Part shown: positions 36,030 to 44,436 of the stretch, one piece after another
Position numbering within the stretch: the stretch's first letter is position 1
Layout: each line of letters begins with the position of its first letter
NCBI RefSeq assembly: GCF_001592125.1
Contig: NZ_BCWI01000015.1
Span: forward strand, 21,356 to 85,355
Origin: Microbacterium hominis NBRC 15708
GTDB taxonomy: Bacteria > Actinomycetota > Actinomycetes > Actinomycetales > Microbacteriaceae
Length of the DNA stretch: 64,000 bases
Direction of reading: 5' to 3'
Position numbers and translations under genes: made by a program
Notes under the pieces: model-generated
What the model saw: only the letters and a program-made list of their open reading frames with translations
Told to the model about the DNA's origin: nothing
The model's database searches: none

Positions 36030-37632
36030 TCTCGGTCGCGCGAGCGCCATCATCGGAGCCGGCACGCTCTTCTCGCGGGTCACCGGCCTGGTGCGCTCGG
36101 TCGTCCTCGTCGCCGTCATCGGTTCGTTCGGCAGCAAGGCCGCCGACGCCTTCAGCGTCGCGGCCATGCTGCCCACCAACGTGTACGAGCTGCTCGCCGC
36201 CGGCGTGATCACCGGCATCCTCGTGCCACAGATCGTCAAGGCGGCCGCGCACACCGACGGCGGTTCGCGGTACGTGTCGAAGCTCCTCACGCTCGGCGCG
36301 GTCGTCCTCGTCGCCGCGACAGCGCTGATGATGGCGCTCGCGCCGGTGCTGATCTGGCTCTACGCGGCCAGCTGGGGGCCGGAGCAGAAGGCCCTGGCCA
36401 CCGCCTTCGCCTACTGGCTGCTGCCCCAGCTGCTGTTCTACGGCCTGTTCGCCCTGCTGGGCGAGGTGCTCAACGCGCGCAAGGTCTTCGGCCCGTACAG
36501 CTGGGCACCGACGGTCAACAACATCGTCTCGATCGCGGGATTCGGGGTGTTCCTGGTCGTCTTCGGCGGCCCGTTCACCGCGATCGGCGACTGGGATGCC
36601 GGGATGATCGCCCTCCTCGGCGGCACCGCCACCCTCGGCATCGCGATGCAGACGGTCGTGCTGCTCTTCTTCTGGAAGCGCACCCGCCTGCACATCCGTC
36701 CCGACTTCGGCTGGCGTGGCATCGGCCTGCGTCACGTCGGCACCCTGGCCTGGTGGACGTTCCTCGCCGTCGTGGTCGGTCAGCTCGCCGGTATCGTGCA
36801 GTCGCTGGTCGTCACCCAGGCCTCCGGCGAGGCGAGCGTCACCGTGATGGTGTACGCGTGGCTGATCTTCATGCTTCCCCACTCGATCGTCGCCATGTCG
36901 ATCTCGACGACGTACTTCACACGCCTCGCCGAGGAGATCACCGCGGGCCGCCTCGACCGGGTCGCGCCGAACCTCGACGAGTCGATCCGCGCGATCGCGC
37001 TGTTCGGTTTCGGTTTCACGGCGGCCATCGCCGCGGCATCCGTCGCCGTCTCGCGGGTGTTCACCACCAGCACCGACGGCGCGGTCGCGATGGCCTGGGT
37101 GCTCTGCGGGTACCTGATCGCCCTCGTCCCCTTCGGCGTGCTGGTGATCATCCGCCGGGCGTTCTTCGCCTTCCAGGACACGCGGACGCCGTTCGTCTTC
37201 TCCCTCGTCCAGGCGTCGCTGGCCGCCCTCGGCGCCGTCATCGCCGTAGCCGCCGTCGGCATGGGCCTGCTGCCGCTCGGGTTCCTCGCCGCCGCCGTCG
37301 CCCTCACCCAGTCGCTCTCCACCTACGTCCAGCTGCCCGTCGCCCTGCGTCTGCTGCGTCGCCACACCGACACGGCGCCGCTGCGCGCCACCTGGCGGTC
37401 GCTCGGGCGGTTCACGGTCGCCGCCGTCCCCGCCTTCGCCGCCGGATGGCTGTTCTTCCTGCTCCTCGGCGGCGCGGACGGATGGCCCGCGTCGGACCGT
37501 CTCCTCGGTGCGGTGGCCGGAGCACTCGTGGGCGGCGTCGCCCTGCTGGTGTACGTCGCCGCCCTCGCGTTGCTGCGGGCTCCCGAGCTCGCCATCGGCG
37601 GGCGGATGCTGCGGCGCCTCATCGGGCGCTGA
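36022..37632 (+). CDS. murJ: Lipid II flippase MurJ
   Basis: Flips the peptidoglycan precursor lipid II across the membrane. 536 residues, about 14 helices, beginning ASAIIGAGTLFSRVTGLVRSVVLVAVIG and with the conserved internal sequence PHSIVAMSISTTYFTRLAEE. The central cavity residues (RVTGLVR) are present. Unlike mycobacterial MurJ there is no C-terminal pseudokinase domain. Start ATG 36022 has AGAGG seven bases before it; ATG 36016 is directly after that site. Translationally coupled to the DUF6049 gene. Confidence 0.93.
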   Translation: MASLGRASAIIGAGTLFSRVTGLVRSVVLVAVIGSFGSKAADAFSVAAMLPTNVYELLAAGVITGILVPQIVKAAAHTDGGSRYVSKLLTLGAVVLVAATALMMALAPVLIWLYAASWGPEQKALATAFAYWLLPQLLFYGLFALLGEVLNARKVFGPYSWAPTVNNIVSIAGFGVFLVVFGGPFTAIGDWDAGMIALLGGTATLGIAMQTVVLLFFWKRTRLHIRPDFGWRGIGLRHVGTLAWWTFLAVVVGQLAGIVQSLVVTQASGEASVTVMVYAWLIFMLPHSIVAMSISTTYFTRLAEEITAGRLDRVAPNLDESIRAIALFGFGFTAAIAAASVAVSRVFTTSTDGAVAMAWVLCGYLIALVPFGVLVIIRRAFFAFQDTRTPFVFSLVQASLAALGAVIAVAAVGMGLLPLGFLAAAVALTQSLSTYVQLPVALRLLRRHTDTAPLRATWRSLGRFTVAAVPAFAAGWLFFLLLGGADGWPASDRLLGAVAGALVGGVALLVYVAALALLRAPELAIGGRMLRRLIGR

Positions 37633-37735
37633 CGAGCGCACCGCGCGGTGCACCGTCTGCTCGGAATGCCCCGCGGTTAGCATTGGTTGCACGCACTGGA
37701 GCCCGTCAGGGGCTCGTGCGGAAAGGGAAGAGCAC

Positions 37736-38716
37736 GTGCGACAGGTCATCATCATCGGTTCCGGTCCGGCCGGATTCACCGCCGCCATCTACGCGGCGCG
37801 GGCGAACCTCTCGCCGCTGCTCATCGCGAGCTCGGTGGAGGCGGGCGGCGAGCTGATGAACACCACCGAGGTGGAGAACTTCCCCGGTTTCCCCGAGGGC
37901 ATCATGGGACCCGACCTCATGGCGAAGATGCAGGAGCAGGCCGAGAAGTTCGGCACCGAGGTCGTCTACGACGACGTCGTGAAGCTCGAGCTGACCGGCG
38001 ACGTGAAGAAGGTCGTCCTCGGCAGCGGCACGGAGCACGAGGCCGAGAGCATTGTCTTCGCCACCGGCTCGGCACCGCGCAAGATGGGCATCGAGGGCGA
38101 GTCGCGCCTGTCCGGACACGGCGTCTCCTACTGCGCGACGTGCGACGGGTTCTTCTTCCGCGAGCAGGCCATCGCCGTCGTCGGTGGCGGCGACTCCGCG
38201 ATGGAGGAGGCCACGTTCCTCACCAAGTTCGCGTCGAAGGTGTACATCATCCACCGCCGCGACCAGCTGCGCGCCTCGAAGATCATGCAGGAGCGCGCCT
38301 TCGCGAACGAGAAGATCGAGTTCGTGTGGAACAGCGAGGTCGTCGACGTGCTCGGCGGTGACGCCGTGACGGGTCTGCTGCTGCGCGACACCGTCGACGG
38401 TTCGACGCGAGAACTGCCTGTGACCGGGGTTTTCGTCGCGATCGGCAACGACCCGCGTACGCACCTCGTGCACGACTCGCTGAAGCTCACCGAGCACGGC
38501 ACCGTGTGGGTCGACGGCCGCTCGTCGCGCACGTCGGTTCCCGGCGTCTTCGCGGCCGGTGACGTCGTCGACCCCATCTACCGCCAGGCGGTGACGGCGG
38601 CCGGCAGCGGTACGACGGCCGCCCTCGACGTGGAGCACTACCTCGCCGCGCGCGGCGACGCCGGTGCGCCCGAGGTGGATGCCGCCGAGATCGACGGGCT
38701 CGAGCCCGTCGCCTGA
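37736..38716 (+). CDS. trxB: Thioredoxin-disulfide reductase
   Basis: FAD/NADPH enzyme that reduces thioredoxin. 326 residues from GTG 37736 (AGGGAAG upstream). FAD-binding GSGPAG at 8-13, redox pair Cys133/Cys136 in CATCDG, NADPH-binding GGGDSA, and the C-terminal FAD motif VFAAGDVVD. Followed 90 bases later by trxA, forming the thioredoxin system; the gap has a small CCCCG/CGGGG hairpin near 38718-38734. Confidence 0.96.
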   Translation: MRQVIIIGSGPAGFTAAIYAARANLSPLLIASSVEAGGELMNTTEVENFPGFPEGIMGPDLMAKMQEQAEKFGTEVVYDDVVKLELTGDVKKVVLGSGTEHEAESIVFATGSAPRKMGIEGESRLSGHGVSYCATCDGFFFREQAIAVVGGGDSAMEEATFLTKFASKVYIIHRRDQLRASKIMQERAFANEKIEFVWNSEVVDVLGGDAVTGLLLRDTVDGSTRELPVTGVFVAIGNDPRTHLVHDSLKLTEHGTVWVDGRSSRTSVPGVFAAGDVVDPIYRQAVTAAGSGTTAALDVEHYLAARGDAGAPEVDAAEIDGLEPVA

Positions 38717-38806
38717 GCCCCGCACGGGTCGGGGAACATCTCCGGCATCCGTCGCGTTTGATACCCCAGAGCCGCACGATGGCGGCTCGCAACGAAGGAG
38801 ACAGAC

Positions 38807-39130
38807 ATGACCGCCAAGGCCACGAGCGAGAGCACCTGGCAGCAGGACGTCATCGACGCCGAAGGACCCGTGCTGGTCGACTTCTGGGCCGCGTGGTGTG
38901 GTCCGTGCCGCATGGTCGGACCCATCCTCGACGAGATCCAGTCGGAGAACGGCGACAAGATCACGGTGCTCAAGCTCAACGTCGATGAGAACCCCAACCT
39001 CGCGATGGAGTATCAGATCACCTCGATCCCCGCGATGAAGGTGTTCAACAAGGGCGCGGTCGAGAAGACGATCATCGGCGCCAAGCCGAAGTTCGCGCTC
39101 GAGCAGGACCTCGCCGCCTACCTCGGCTGA
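38807..39130 (+). CDS. trxA: Thioredoxin
   Basis: 107-residue thiol-disulfide carrier with active site WCGPC (Cys31/Cys34), the cis-Pro segment ITSIPAM and N-terminal strand VLVDFWAAW. The start has AAGGAGA seven bases upstream. Substrate of the reductase encoded just before. Same pair and place as trxB-trxC in other actinobacteria. Confidence 0.96.
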   Translation: MTAKATSESTWQQDVIDAEGPVLVDFWAAWCGPCRMVGPILDEIQSENGDKITVLKLNVDENPNLAMEYQITSIPAMKVFNKGAVEKTIIGAKPKFALEQDLAAYLG

Positions 39131-39202
39131 CGACCCTCGCGCGTGACGCCGCCACGTGCGGCACACCGCAGATGCACGGCAGACTCACCGCACCGGCGTT
39201 GA

Positions 39203-39544
39203 TCAGGATGCCTCGGCTCGCACCGAGGCGTCCCAGCGCCGGTGCGGTTCGCTTCCCAGCAGACGCCACACGGCACGCGTGAGCGGCGGGTAGTCGAACG
39301 CGATCTGGCGAAGCACGCGATAGTTCCTCGCCGCCGTGGGCTTGTTGCCGCCGTCCGACGCGATGTTCTCCGCGCGCAGCGTGAGGACCACCAGCTCGTC
39401 GACGGAGGGCAAATCCTCCATGAAGTCCCAGGGATCTTCACCGTCGCGGATGCGCTCCTCGATCAGCACCGACAGTTCGTCGGATGCCTCCGCGCGCAGC
39501 AGCTCCAGACTGGCGCGCCGGGGAAGGTGAGGACGATCGGTCAC
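39203..39544 (-). CDS. Hypothetical protein between parB and trxA
   Basis: 113 residues, no recognised domain. Mostly helical and charged: an acidic first half (DELSVLIEERIRDGEDPWDFMEDLPSVDELVVL) and a basic second half (KPTAARNYRVLRQIAFDYPPL, AVWRLLGSEPHRRWD). No signal peptide or membrane segment. It lies 9 bases after the parB stop in the same direction, so it is probably in the parAB transcript. Convergent with trxA. Confidence 0.65.
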   Translation of the reverse strand: MTDRPHLPRRASLELLRAEASDELSVLIEERIRDGEDPWDFMEDLPSVDELVVLTLRAENIASDGGNKPTAARNYRVLRQIAFDYPPLTRAVWRLLGSEPHRRWDASVRAEAS

Positions 39545-39553
39545 CCTGCCAGC

Positions 39554-40579
39554 CTACGCGCCGGCTCCGACGCCGTACTCGGTCTCCCCCAGTTCCCCCA
39601 GGATGCGGTTGAGATCCTGGATCGTGGCGAAATCAATGTTGATCTGGCCTTTTCTCGCACTCAAAGTGATCTTCACCTTGGTGTTGAGGCGGTCACCGAG
39701 TCGCTCGGCGACGTCATCGAGGTGGGCCCGACGGGCGCCTGCCTTGGGTGCCGGACGCCGTGCGCCCAGCTCCGCCGCTCCCTTCGCCGCAGCCTCCGCG
39801 GCGCGCACCGAGAGGTCTTCGTTGACGATCTTGTCGGCGAGCCGCTGCATCGCATCGGAGTCGTCCAGCGAGAGGATCGCGCGTGCGTGCCCGGCACTGA
39901 TGACACCGGCCGCGACGCGCTGCTGCACCGGCATCGGGAGCTTGAGCAGGCGGATCGTGTTGCTGATCTGGGGCCGCGACCGGCCGATGCGCGACGCGAG
40001 CTGCTCCTGAGTGATGCCGAAGTCCTCGAGAAGCTGCAGATACGCCGACGCCTCCTCGAGTGGGTTCAGCTGCGACCGGTGGAGGTTCTCGAGAAGCGCG
40101 TCACGCAGGAGATCCTCGTCCGCCGTGTCGCGGACGATCGCCGGAATGGAGGTGAGACCCGCCTCGCGCGAGGCACGGGTGCGGCGCTCACCCATGATGA
40201 GCTCGTAGGCGCCGTCCTCGTTCAGGCGCACGACCACCGGCTGCAGCACCCCGAACTCCCGAACGCTGTGCACGAGCTCGGCCAGGTCGTCGGCGTCGAA
40301 GTTGGTCCGCGGCTGGCGGGGGTTGGGGACGATGTCGTTCGGATCGAGGGAGATCAGGCGCGCACCGGGCACCGCGACGAGGTCGCCGGGGGTGTCATCG
40401 GGCGTGGATGCCGCAGCATCCGCCTGTCCCCCGGTATCCGTTGCATCGGCGGCATCCGGCGTCGGCACGGTCGCGAGGGGCGCACCAGGGAAGAAGACGT
40501 CGACGGGCCGCGCCTCCGCGCTGTCGGCGGTGGGGATGAGGGCGCCGATTCCGCGGCCCAGACCGGTGCGTTTGGCCAT
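39554..40579 (-). CDS. parB: Chromosome partitioning protein ParB
   Basis: Binds parS and spreads along DNA as a CTP-dependent clamp. 341 residues: a variable N-terminal region with MAKRTGLGRGIGAL (the ParA-interacting start), the CTP-binding domain with LISLDPNDIVPNPRQPR and GERRTRASREAGL, the HTH (ITQEQLASRIGRSRPQISNTIRLLKLP) and a C-terminal dimer domain with INIDFATIQDLNRILGEL. The ATG overlaps the parA stop (TGATG). Its binding sites, parS, are within 1.0-3.2 kb upstream. Confidence 0.97.
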   Translation of the reverse strand: MAKRTGLGRGIGALIPTADSAEARPVDVFFPGAPLATVPTPDAADATDTGGQADAAASTPDDTPGDLVAVPGARLISLDPNDIVPNPRQPRTNFDADDLAELVHSVREFGVLQPVVVRLNEDGAYELIMGERRTRASREAGLTSIPAIVRDTADEDLLRDALLENLHRSQLNPLEEASAYLQLLEDFGITQEQLASRIGRSRPQISNTIRLLKLPMPVQQRVAAGVISAGHARAILSLDDSDAMQRLADKIVNEDLSVRAAEAAAKGAAELGARRPAPKAGARRAHLDDVAERLGDRLNTKVKITLSARKGQINIDFATIQDLNRILGELGETEYGVGAGA

Positions 40580-41517
40580 CAGGAGTTCTCCTCGTTCGTG
40601 GTGGTGCGCTGTCCGCGTTGGACGAGTTCGACCGCTGCCTCCCGGTAGGAGACGGCCCCGGCCGACTGGCCGTCGTACGCGATGACGGTCTGGCCGAAGC
40701 TCGGCGCCTCGGACACGCGGACCGATCGCGGGATGACCGTGTGGAGCACCTCGCGAGCGAAGTGCTGGCGAACCTCGTCGGCCACCTGCTGCGCCAACCG
40801 AGTGCGTCCGTCGTACATCGTGAGCAGGATCGTCGAGAGGTGCAGCCGCGGGTTGAGGTGCTTCTGGATCATCCGGACGCTCCCCAGCAGCTGACTGAGG
40901 CCTTCCAGGGCGTAATACTCGCACTGGATCGGGATCAGGAGCTCCCCGGCAGCCGCGAACGCGTTGATGGTGAGCAGTCCCAGCGAGGGCGGACAGTCGA
41001 TGAGGATGAAGTCGAGGCGCTCGTCGGCCTGTGCCAGATAGTCCTCGATGGCCGTCCGAAGGCGATGCTCGCGGGCCACCTGCGACACCAGCTCGATCTC
41101 GGCGCCGGCGAGGTGGATGGTGCTGGGAGCGCACAGGAGGTTCGGCGACTCCGGGCTCGTCTGAATGATCTCGGCGAGGGGGAACTCGTCGATCAGCACG
41201 TCGTAGACGCTGGGGATGTCGGCCGAGTGCGGCACCCCCAAGGCCGTGGATGCGTTGCTTTGCGGGTCGAGATCGATCACCAGGACGCGAGCACCGAGAG
41301 AAGCGAGGGCCGCGGCGATGTTGACGGTGGTCGTGGTCTTGCCGACCCCGCCCTTCTGGTTCGACACGGTGAGGATGCGTGTCTCGCCGTGGAAGTCGAC
41401 CGTGACGGCGTCCAGCGCTCGGCGGCGGGACGTGAGATCCGCGAGCTCCCGCGCGATGGGGCTGTCGTCGATGGAGAAGGGTGCGGGTGCGGTCGCGTTC
41501 TCCGGTTCCGGCACCAT
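40579..41517 (-). CDS. parA: Chromosome partitioning ATPase ParA
   Basis: Walker-type ATPase that moves ParB-parS complexes. 312 residues from ATG 41517 with AGGAG three bases before it (GTG 41514 possible). Deviant Walker A KGGVGKTTT, VIDLDPQ and FILIDCPPSL are readable. An in-frame extension to 41703 runs through a palindromic repeat and a parS site, and reads as MFHVKRG from parS itself, so it is rejected. First gene of parAB; the intergenic region upstream carries the parS array. Confidence 0.95.
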   Translation of the reverse strand: MVPEPENATAPAPFSIDDSPIARELADLTSRRRALDAVTVDFHGETRILTVSNQKGGVGKTTTTVNIAAALASLGARVLVIDLDPQSNASTALGVPHSADIPSVYDVLIDEFPLAEIIQTSPESPNLLCAPSTIHLAGAEIELVSQVAREHRLRTAIEDYLAQADERLDFILIDCPPSLGLLTINAFAAAGELLIPIQCEYYALEGLSQLLGSVRMIQKHLNPRLHLSTILLTMYDGRTRLAQQVADEVRQHFAREVLHTVIPRSVRVSEAPSFGQTVIAYDGQSAGAVSYREAAVELVQRGQRTTTNEENS

Positions 41518-41596
41518 CAACTCCTGTCTTTTCGGGACTCCTCTACTGTAGTCGAGGCGTCCCACAGCCCGGTCATCGAGACCCACCGTTACTGGT

Positions 41597-41610
41597 GTTT
41601 CACGTGAAAC
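41597..41610. promoter_or_regulatory. parS site 1
   Basis: GTTTCACGTGAAAC, perfect 14-bp palindrome, with flanks T and C. About 80 bases upstream of the parA start, so ParB binding here could also repress parAB. Confidence 0.9.
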
Positions 41611-41687
41611 CCCTTGCGGGGCGGGTGTGCGTGTTGGTTCACTCCCGGTCGTTGAGCGAGGCGCACAGCGCCGAGTCGAAACGCCCC

Positions 41688-41701
41688 GTTTCACGTGAAA
41701 C
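41688..41701. promoter_or_regulatory. parS site 2
   Basis: GTTTCACGTGAAAC, perfect core, 91 bases from site 1. The right flank is ACC. Confidence 0.9.
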
Positions 41702-41824
41702 ACCTACCAGCGTCCTCGCCACGTTTCGACTCGCTCCGCTCGCTCAACGACCGGTCGTCACGCTGCCCAACTCCCGGTCGTTGAGCGAGGCGCGCAGCGC
41801 CGAGTCGAAACGCCCCCACGTCCC

Positions 41825-41838
41825 GTTTCACGTGAAAC
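41825..41838. promoter_or_regulatory. parS site 3
   Basis: GTTTCACGTGAAAC, perfect core, 137 bases from site 2; followed by ATGTGCCTGCGTCC, also seen after site 4. Confidence 0.9.
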
Positions 41839-41950
41839 ATGTGCCTGCGTCCTTCCCGCGTTTCGCTCGCTCAACGGCCGGGGCTCGCGCTGGGCCACTC
41901 CCGGTCGTTGAGCGAGGCGCGAAGCGCCGAGTCGAAACGCCCCACGTCGC

Positions 41951-41964
41951 GTTTCACGTGAAAC
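41951..41964. promoter_or_regulatory. parS site 4
   Basis: GTTTCACGTGAAAC, perfect core, 126 bases from site 3. Confidence 0.9.
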
Positions 41965-42087
41965 ACGTGCCTGCGTCCTCGCCACGTTTCGACTCGCTTC
42001 GCTCGCTCAACGGCCGGGGTGGTTGCGCTACTCCGTCCGGTTCTTTGAGCGAGGCGCGCAGTGCCGAGTCGAAACGCCCTCACGTGC

Positions 42088-42101
42088 GTTTCACGTGAAA
42101 C
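42088..42101. promoter_or_regulatory. parS site 5
   Basis: GTTTCACGTGAAAC, perfect core, 137 bases from site 4 and 18 bases from the rsmG stop codon. Confidence 0.9.
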
Positions 42102-42118
42102 ATCTGGCGGCGGCGCGG

Positions 42119-42772
42119 TCAGGCGGAGCGGGTGGCGCGGAGAACGCGGGTCGGCTCTGAGATGATGCCCTCACCGACGACCTCGACGCGCACATCGCTC
42201 AGCTTGTACTTGCGGATGGCCTTCTCCGCCGCGGCGATCTCGTTCTCGGCGTTGACGCCCTTGAGGAGGATCAGCTCTCCTCCGGCGCGCAACAGGGGAA
42301 CAGTCAGGGGGATGAGGGTGCGCAGGGCGCTCACGGCGCGCGCGGTCACGGCATCCAGCACCGCACCCTCTTTCCACTCCTCACCACGAGCGCGCACGAC
42401 TGCGACGTTGTCGAGCCCGAGCTCGTCCTTCTGCTCCTGCAACCAGGCGACGCGACGCTCCATCGGCTCGATGAGCACCCACTCGACGTCGGGGCGGGCG
42501 ATCGCGAGCACGAGCCCGGGAAGACCCGCGCCCGAGCCGACGTCGCCGACACGGGCTCCCGCAGTAAAGAGGGGAGCGGCGATCGCGGAGTTGAGGATGT
42601 GACGGTTCCAGAGACGGGGCGGCTCGAGCGGGCCGATCAGTCCGCGTTCCTCGCCGTGCGCCCCCAGCGCGGCAGTGAAGCGACGCGCGAGCTCGATGCG
42701 GTCACCGAAGAGGGATGCCGCGACGGCCGGCTCTTCTTCGATCACCGGTGTTTCACGTGAAACATCGTCCAT
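42119..42772 (-). CDS. rsmG: 16S rRNA m7G527 methyltransferase RsmG
   Basis: Methylates G527 of 16S rRNA. 217 residues from ATG 42772: GLIGPLEPPRLWNRHILNS, SAM motif VGDVGSGAGLPGLVLAI, and VTARAVSALRTL. The N-terminus begins MDDVSRETPV, where codons 3-8 are a parS palindrome (42750-42763). A longer start at 42859 would overlap jag by more than 80 bases and is rejected. No good ribosome site precedes the ATG; coupling with jag, whose stop is a few bases before, is likely. Confidence 0.93.
   Translation of the reverse strand: MDDVSRETPVIEEEPAVAASLFGDRIELARRFTAALGAHGEERGLIGPLEPPRLWNRHILNSAIAAPLFTAGARVGDVGSGAGLPGLVLAIARPDVEWVLIEPMERRVAWLQEQKDELGLDNVAVVRARGEEWKEGAVLDAVTARAVSALRTLIPLTVPLLRAGGELILLKGVNAENEIAAAEKAIRKYKLSDVRVEVVGEGIISEPTRVLRATRSA
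42750..42763. promoter_or_regulatory. parS site 6, inside rsmG
   Basis: TGTTTCACGTGAAACA is a perfect 16-bp palindrome (42749-42764), the best match of the set, within the rsmG coding sequence. It encodes the DVSRET residues on the minus strand. Confidence 0.92.
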
Positions 42773-42776
42773 CGGA

Positions 42777-43283
42777 TCAGGAGCGGCGGATGACGGTGTG
42801 ACGGTCGGCGCCCTCACCGTAGGACTCGGAGACGAGACCCCGGTCCGCGACGATGTCATGGACGAGCTTGCGCTCGTAGCTGGTCATCGAGGGGAGCGAG
42901 GCCTGCGTCGCCCCTTCGTCCAGGCGTGCGATCGCACGATCCACCAGCTTCTCCAGCTGGCGCTGCCGCGCATCGCGCGAACCGCCCACGTCGAGGATGA
43001 GGCGGGAGAAGCGTCCGGTCTTCGTCTGCACCGCGATGCGCGTCAGCTCCTGCAGAGCCTGAACGGTGTCGGGCTCGGCGAGCAGACGAAGTGATGCCGG
43101 GTCATCGTTCTCCACCGAGACGTACGCTCGGCCGCTGCGGACGTCGAGGGCGAGGTCGCCGTCGATGTCCGCGATGTCCAGCAGCACCTCGAGGTAGTCG
43201 GCGGCGATGTCGCCCTCCTGCTCGAGCTGCTCGATCGTGGCCGCGGGGCGCTCGGCCGCGTCGTGGTCGGAAGTGGTGCTCAT
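42777..43283 (-). CDS. khpB: RNA-binding protein Jag/KhpB
   Basis: 168 residues with a type II KH domain (about 60-100) and a C-terminal R3H-like domain (SYERKLVHDIVADRGLVSESYGEGADRHTVI). The N-terminal Jag domain found in firmicutes is replaced by a short acidic leader. KhpB and its partner bind many small RNAs and link to elongation and division. It lies between yidC and rsmG, as in most bacteria, 28 bases after yidC. Confidence 0.92.
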   Translation of the reverse strand: MSTTSDHDAAERPAATIEQLEQEGDIAADYLEVLLDIADIDGDLALDVRSGRAYVSVENDDPASLRLLAEPDTVQALQELTRIAVQTKTGRFSRLILDVGGSRDARQRQLEKLVDRAIARLDEGATQASLPSMTSYERKLVHDIVADRGLVSESYGEGADRHTVIRRS

Positions 43284-43311
43284 GACTGTTCCTCGAGAGA
43301 CGTCGACACGG

Positions 43312-44433
43312 TCACGAGTCGGTGTTGGGCTTGGTGTTCTTCGACTGCTTCTTGGCGCGCTGCTTGCTCACCGGCTGCTGACGCTTGGGAGCCTGCGCCT
43401 TCGCCTTCTGCGCCTCTTCGTACAGACGCTGCTGCTCAGCCTGGTACTTCTCGAGGGGAACGATCTTGCCGTTCGCGTCGATCGCCTTGCCCTTGCGCGC
43501 CAGCCTCTCCTCACGTGCCTTCGCCGCCTCGGAACCGGGTGTGGGCAGGTTACGGATGACGAGGAACTGCTGCACCATCGTCCAGATGTTGGACGTGAAC
43601 CAGTAGAGGACCACACCCAGCGGGAAGAACACACCGGAGAAGATGAAGGCCAGCGGCAGGATGTACAGCATGATGCGCTGCATCTGGTAGGCCTGGCCGG
43701 TCTTGGCCTCGGGGGAGAGGTTCTTCGAGATGATCTGCAGCTGGGTGATGAACTGCGACGCGATCATCAGGATGACCAGGACCACGAGGATCGCGACGGT
43801 GGCCTCCCAGCCGTCGGGCTTCTGGTTGAACGCCTCGATGAGACTCGTGTGCAGGGGAGCGACGCCGAACAGCTTCGCCTCGTAGAACTGCCACGTCAGG
43901 TCTTTGCTGAGCAGACCGACGCCGCCCACACCCCACTCCGCGTGCTTCTTCACGTCGCTCAGCGTGTAGAACATGCCCAGCAGGATGGGCATCTGCACAA
44001 GGAGGGGCAGACAGCTGGAGACCGGTGTGGTGCCGTGCTTCTTGTACAGCGCCATGGTCTCGCGACTCATGGCCTCACGGGAGAGCTGATCCTTCTTCCC
44101 GCGGTACTTCTCCTGAACTTTCCGCAGTTCAGGAGCGATTTCCATCATCTTCCGCTGGCTCTTGATCTGCCGCACGAAGAGGGGGATCAGGGCACTTCGC
44201 ACCACGATGACGAGCCCCATGATCGACAGGACCCAGGTGAGTCCGGCATCGGCCGGCAGGCCTACCGAGGTGAAGATCCAGTGCCAGAACACGAGGATCG
44301 CCTCGACGATCCACTTGAACGGCCACATGATGGTGCTGAAGAAGTCGAGGCTGCTCGACGGCGCGGGCGTCGTCGGCGTCGGCACGACCGGGGTCGGCGT
44401 CGCAGCGGCGGCGGCATACAGAAGATCCAGCAC
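43312..44433 (-). CDS. yidC: Membrane protein insertase YidC
   Basis: Inserts proteins into the membrane alone or with SecYEG. 373 residues from GTG 44433 (AAGGA seven bases upstream): short periplasmic start, five helices, a coiled cytoplasmic loop with IKSQRKMMEIAPELRKVQEKYRGKK, the conserved PVSSCLPLLVQMPILLGMF segment, and a basic tail ending KNTKPNTDS that can bind ribosomes. No large periplasmic domain, as in Gram-positives. Coupled to yidD (four bases before). Confidence 0.95.
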   Translation of the reverse strand: MLDLLYAAAAATPTPVVPTPTTPAPSSSLDFFSTIMWPFKWIVEAILVFWHWIFTSVGLPADAGLTWVLSIMGLVIVVRSALIPLFVRQIKSQRKMMEIAPELRKVQEKYRGKKDQLSREAMSRETMALYKKHGTTPVSSCLPLLVQMPILLGMFYTLSDVKKHAEWGVGGVGLLSKDLTWQFYEAKLFGVAPLHTSLIEAFNQKPDGWEATVAILVVLVILMIASQFITQLQIISKNLSPEAKTGQAYQMQRIMLYILPLAFIFSGVFFPLGVVLYWFTSNIWTMVQQFLVIRNLPTPGSEAAKAREERLARKGKAIDANGKIVPLEKYQAEQQRLYEEAQKAKAQAPKRQQPVSKQRAKKQSKNTKPNTDS

Positions 44434-44436
44434 GGA

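Larger units (their letters stand above)
41597..42101. repeat. Tandem composite repeat: parS plus palindromic arms
   Basis: Most of the 601-base parA-rsmG gap is a tandem array. Units of 91, 137, 126 and 137 bases each start with a parS core and then carry a forward arm (CGTTTCGACTCGCTCCGCTC or close, then GCTCAACGACCGG; missing in the first unit) and a reverse arm (CCCGGTCGTTGAGCGAGGCGC, then AGCGCCGAGTCGAAACGCC). The arms are the same family as 15961 and 52569. Open reading frames through this region (repeats of FHVK and SLSEARSAESK) are by-products of the repeat and not genes. Confidence 0.85.

Noticed and set aside
41518..41703. N-terminal extension of ParA starting MFHVKRG
   Set aside because: It reads through a parS site and a repeat arm; the shorter start has a ribosome site and normal ParA length.
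41481..42098. Long plus-strand open frame with repeats of FHVK and SLSEARSAESK
   Set aside because: It is produced by the parS and palindromic-arm array; it has no ribosome site and overlaps parA antisense.
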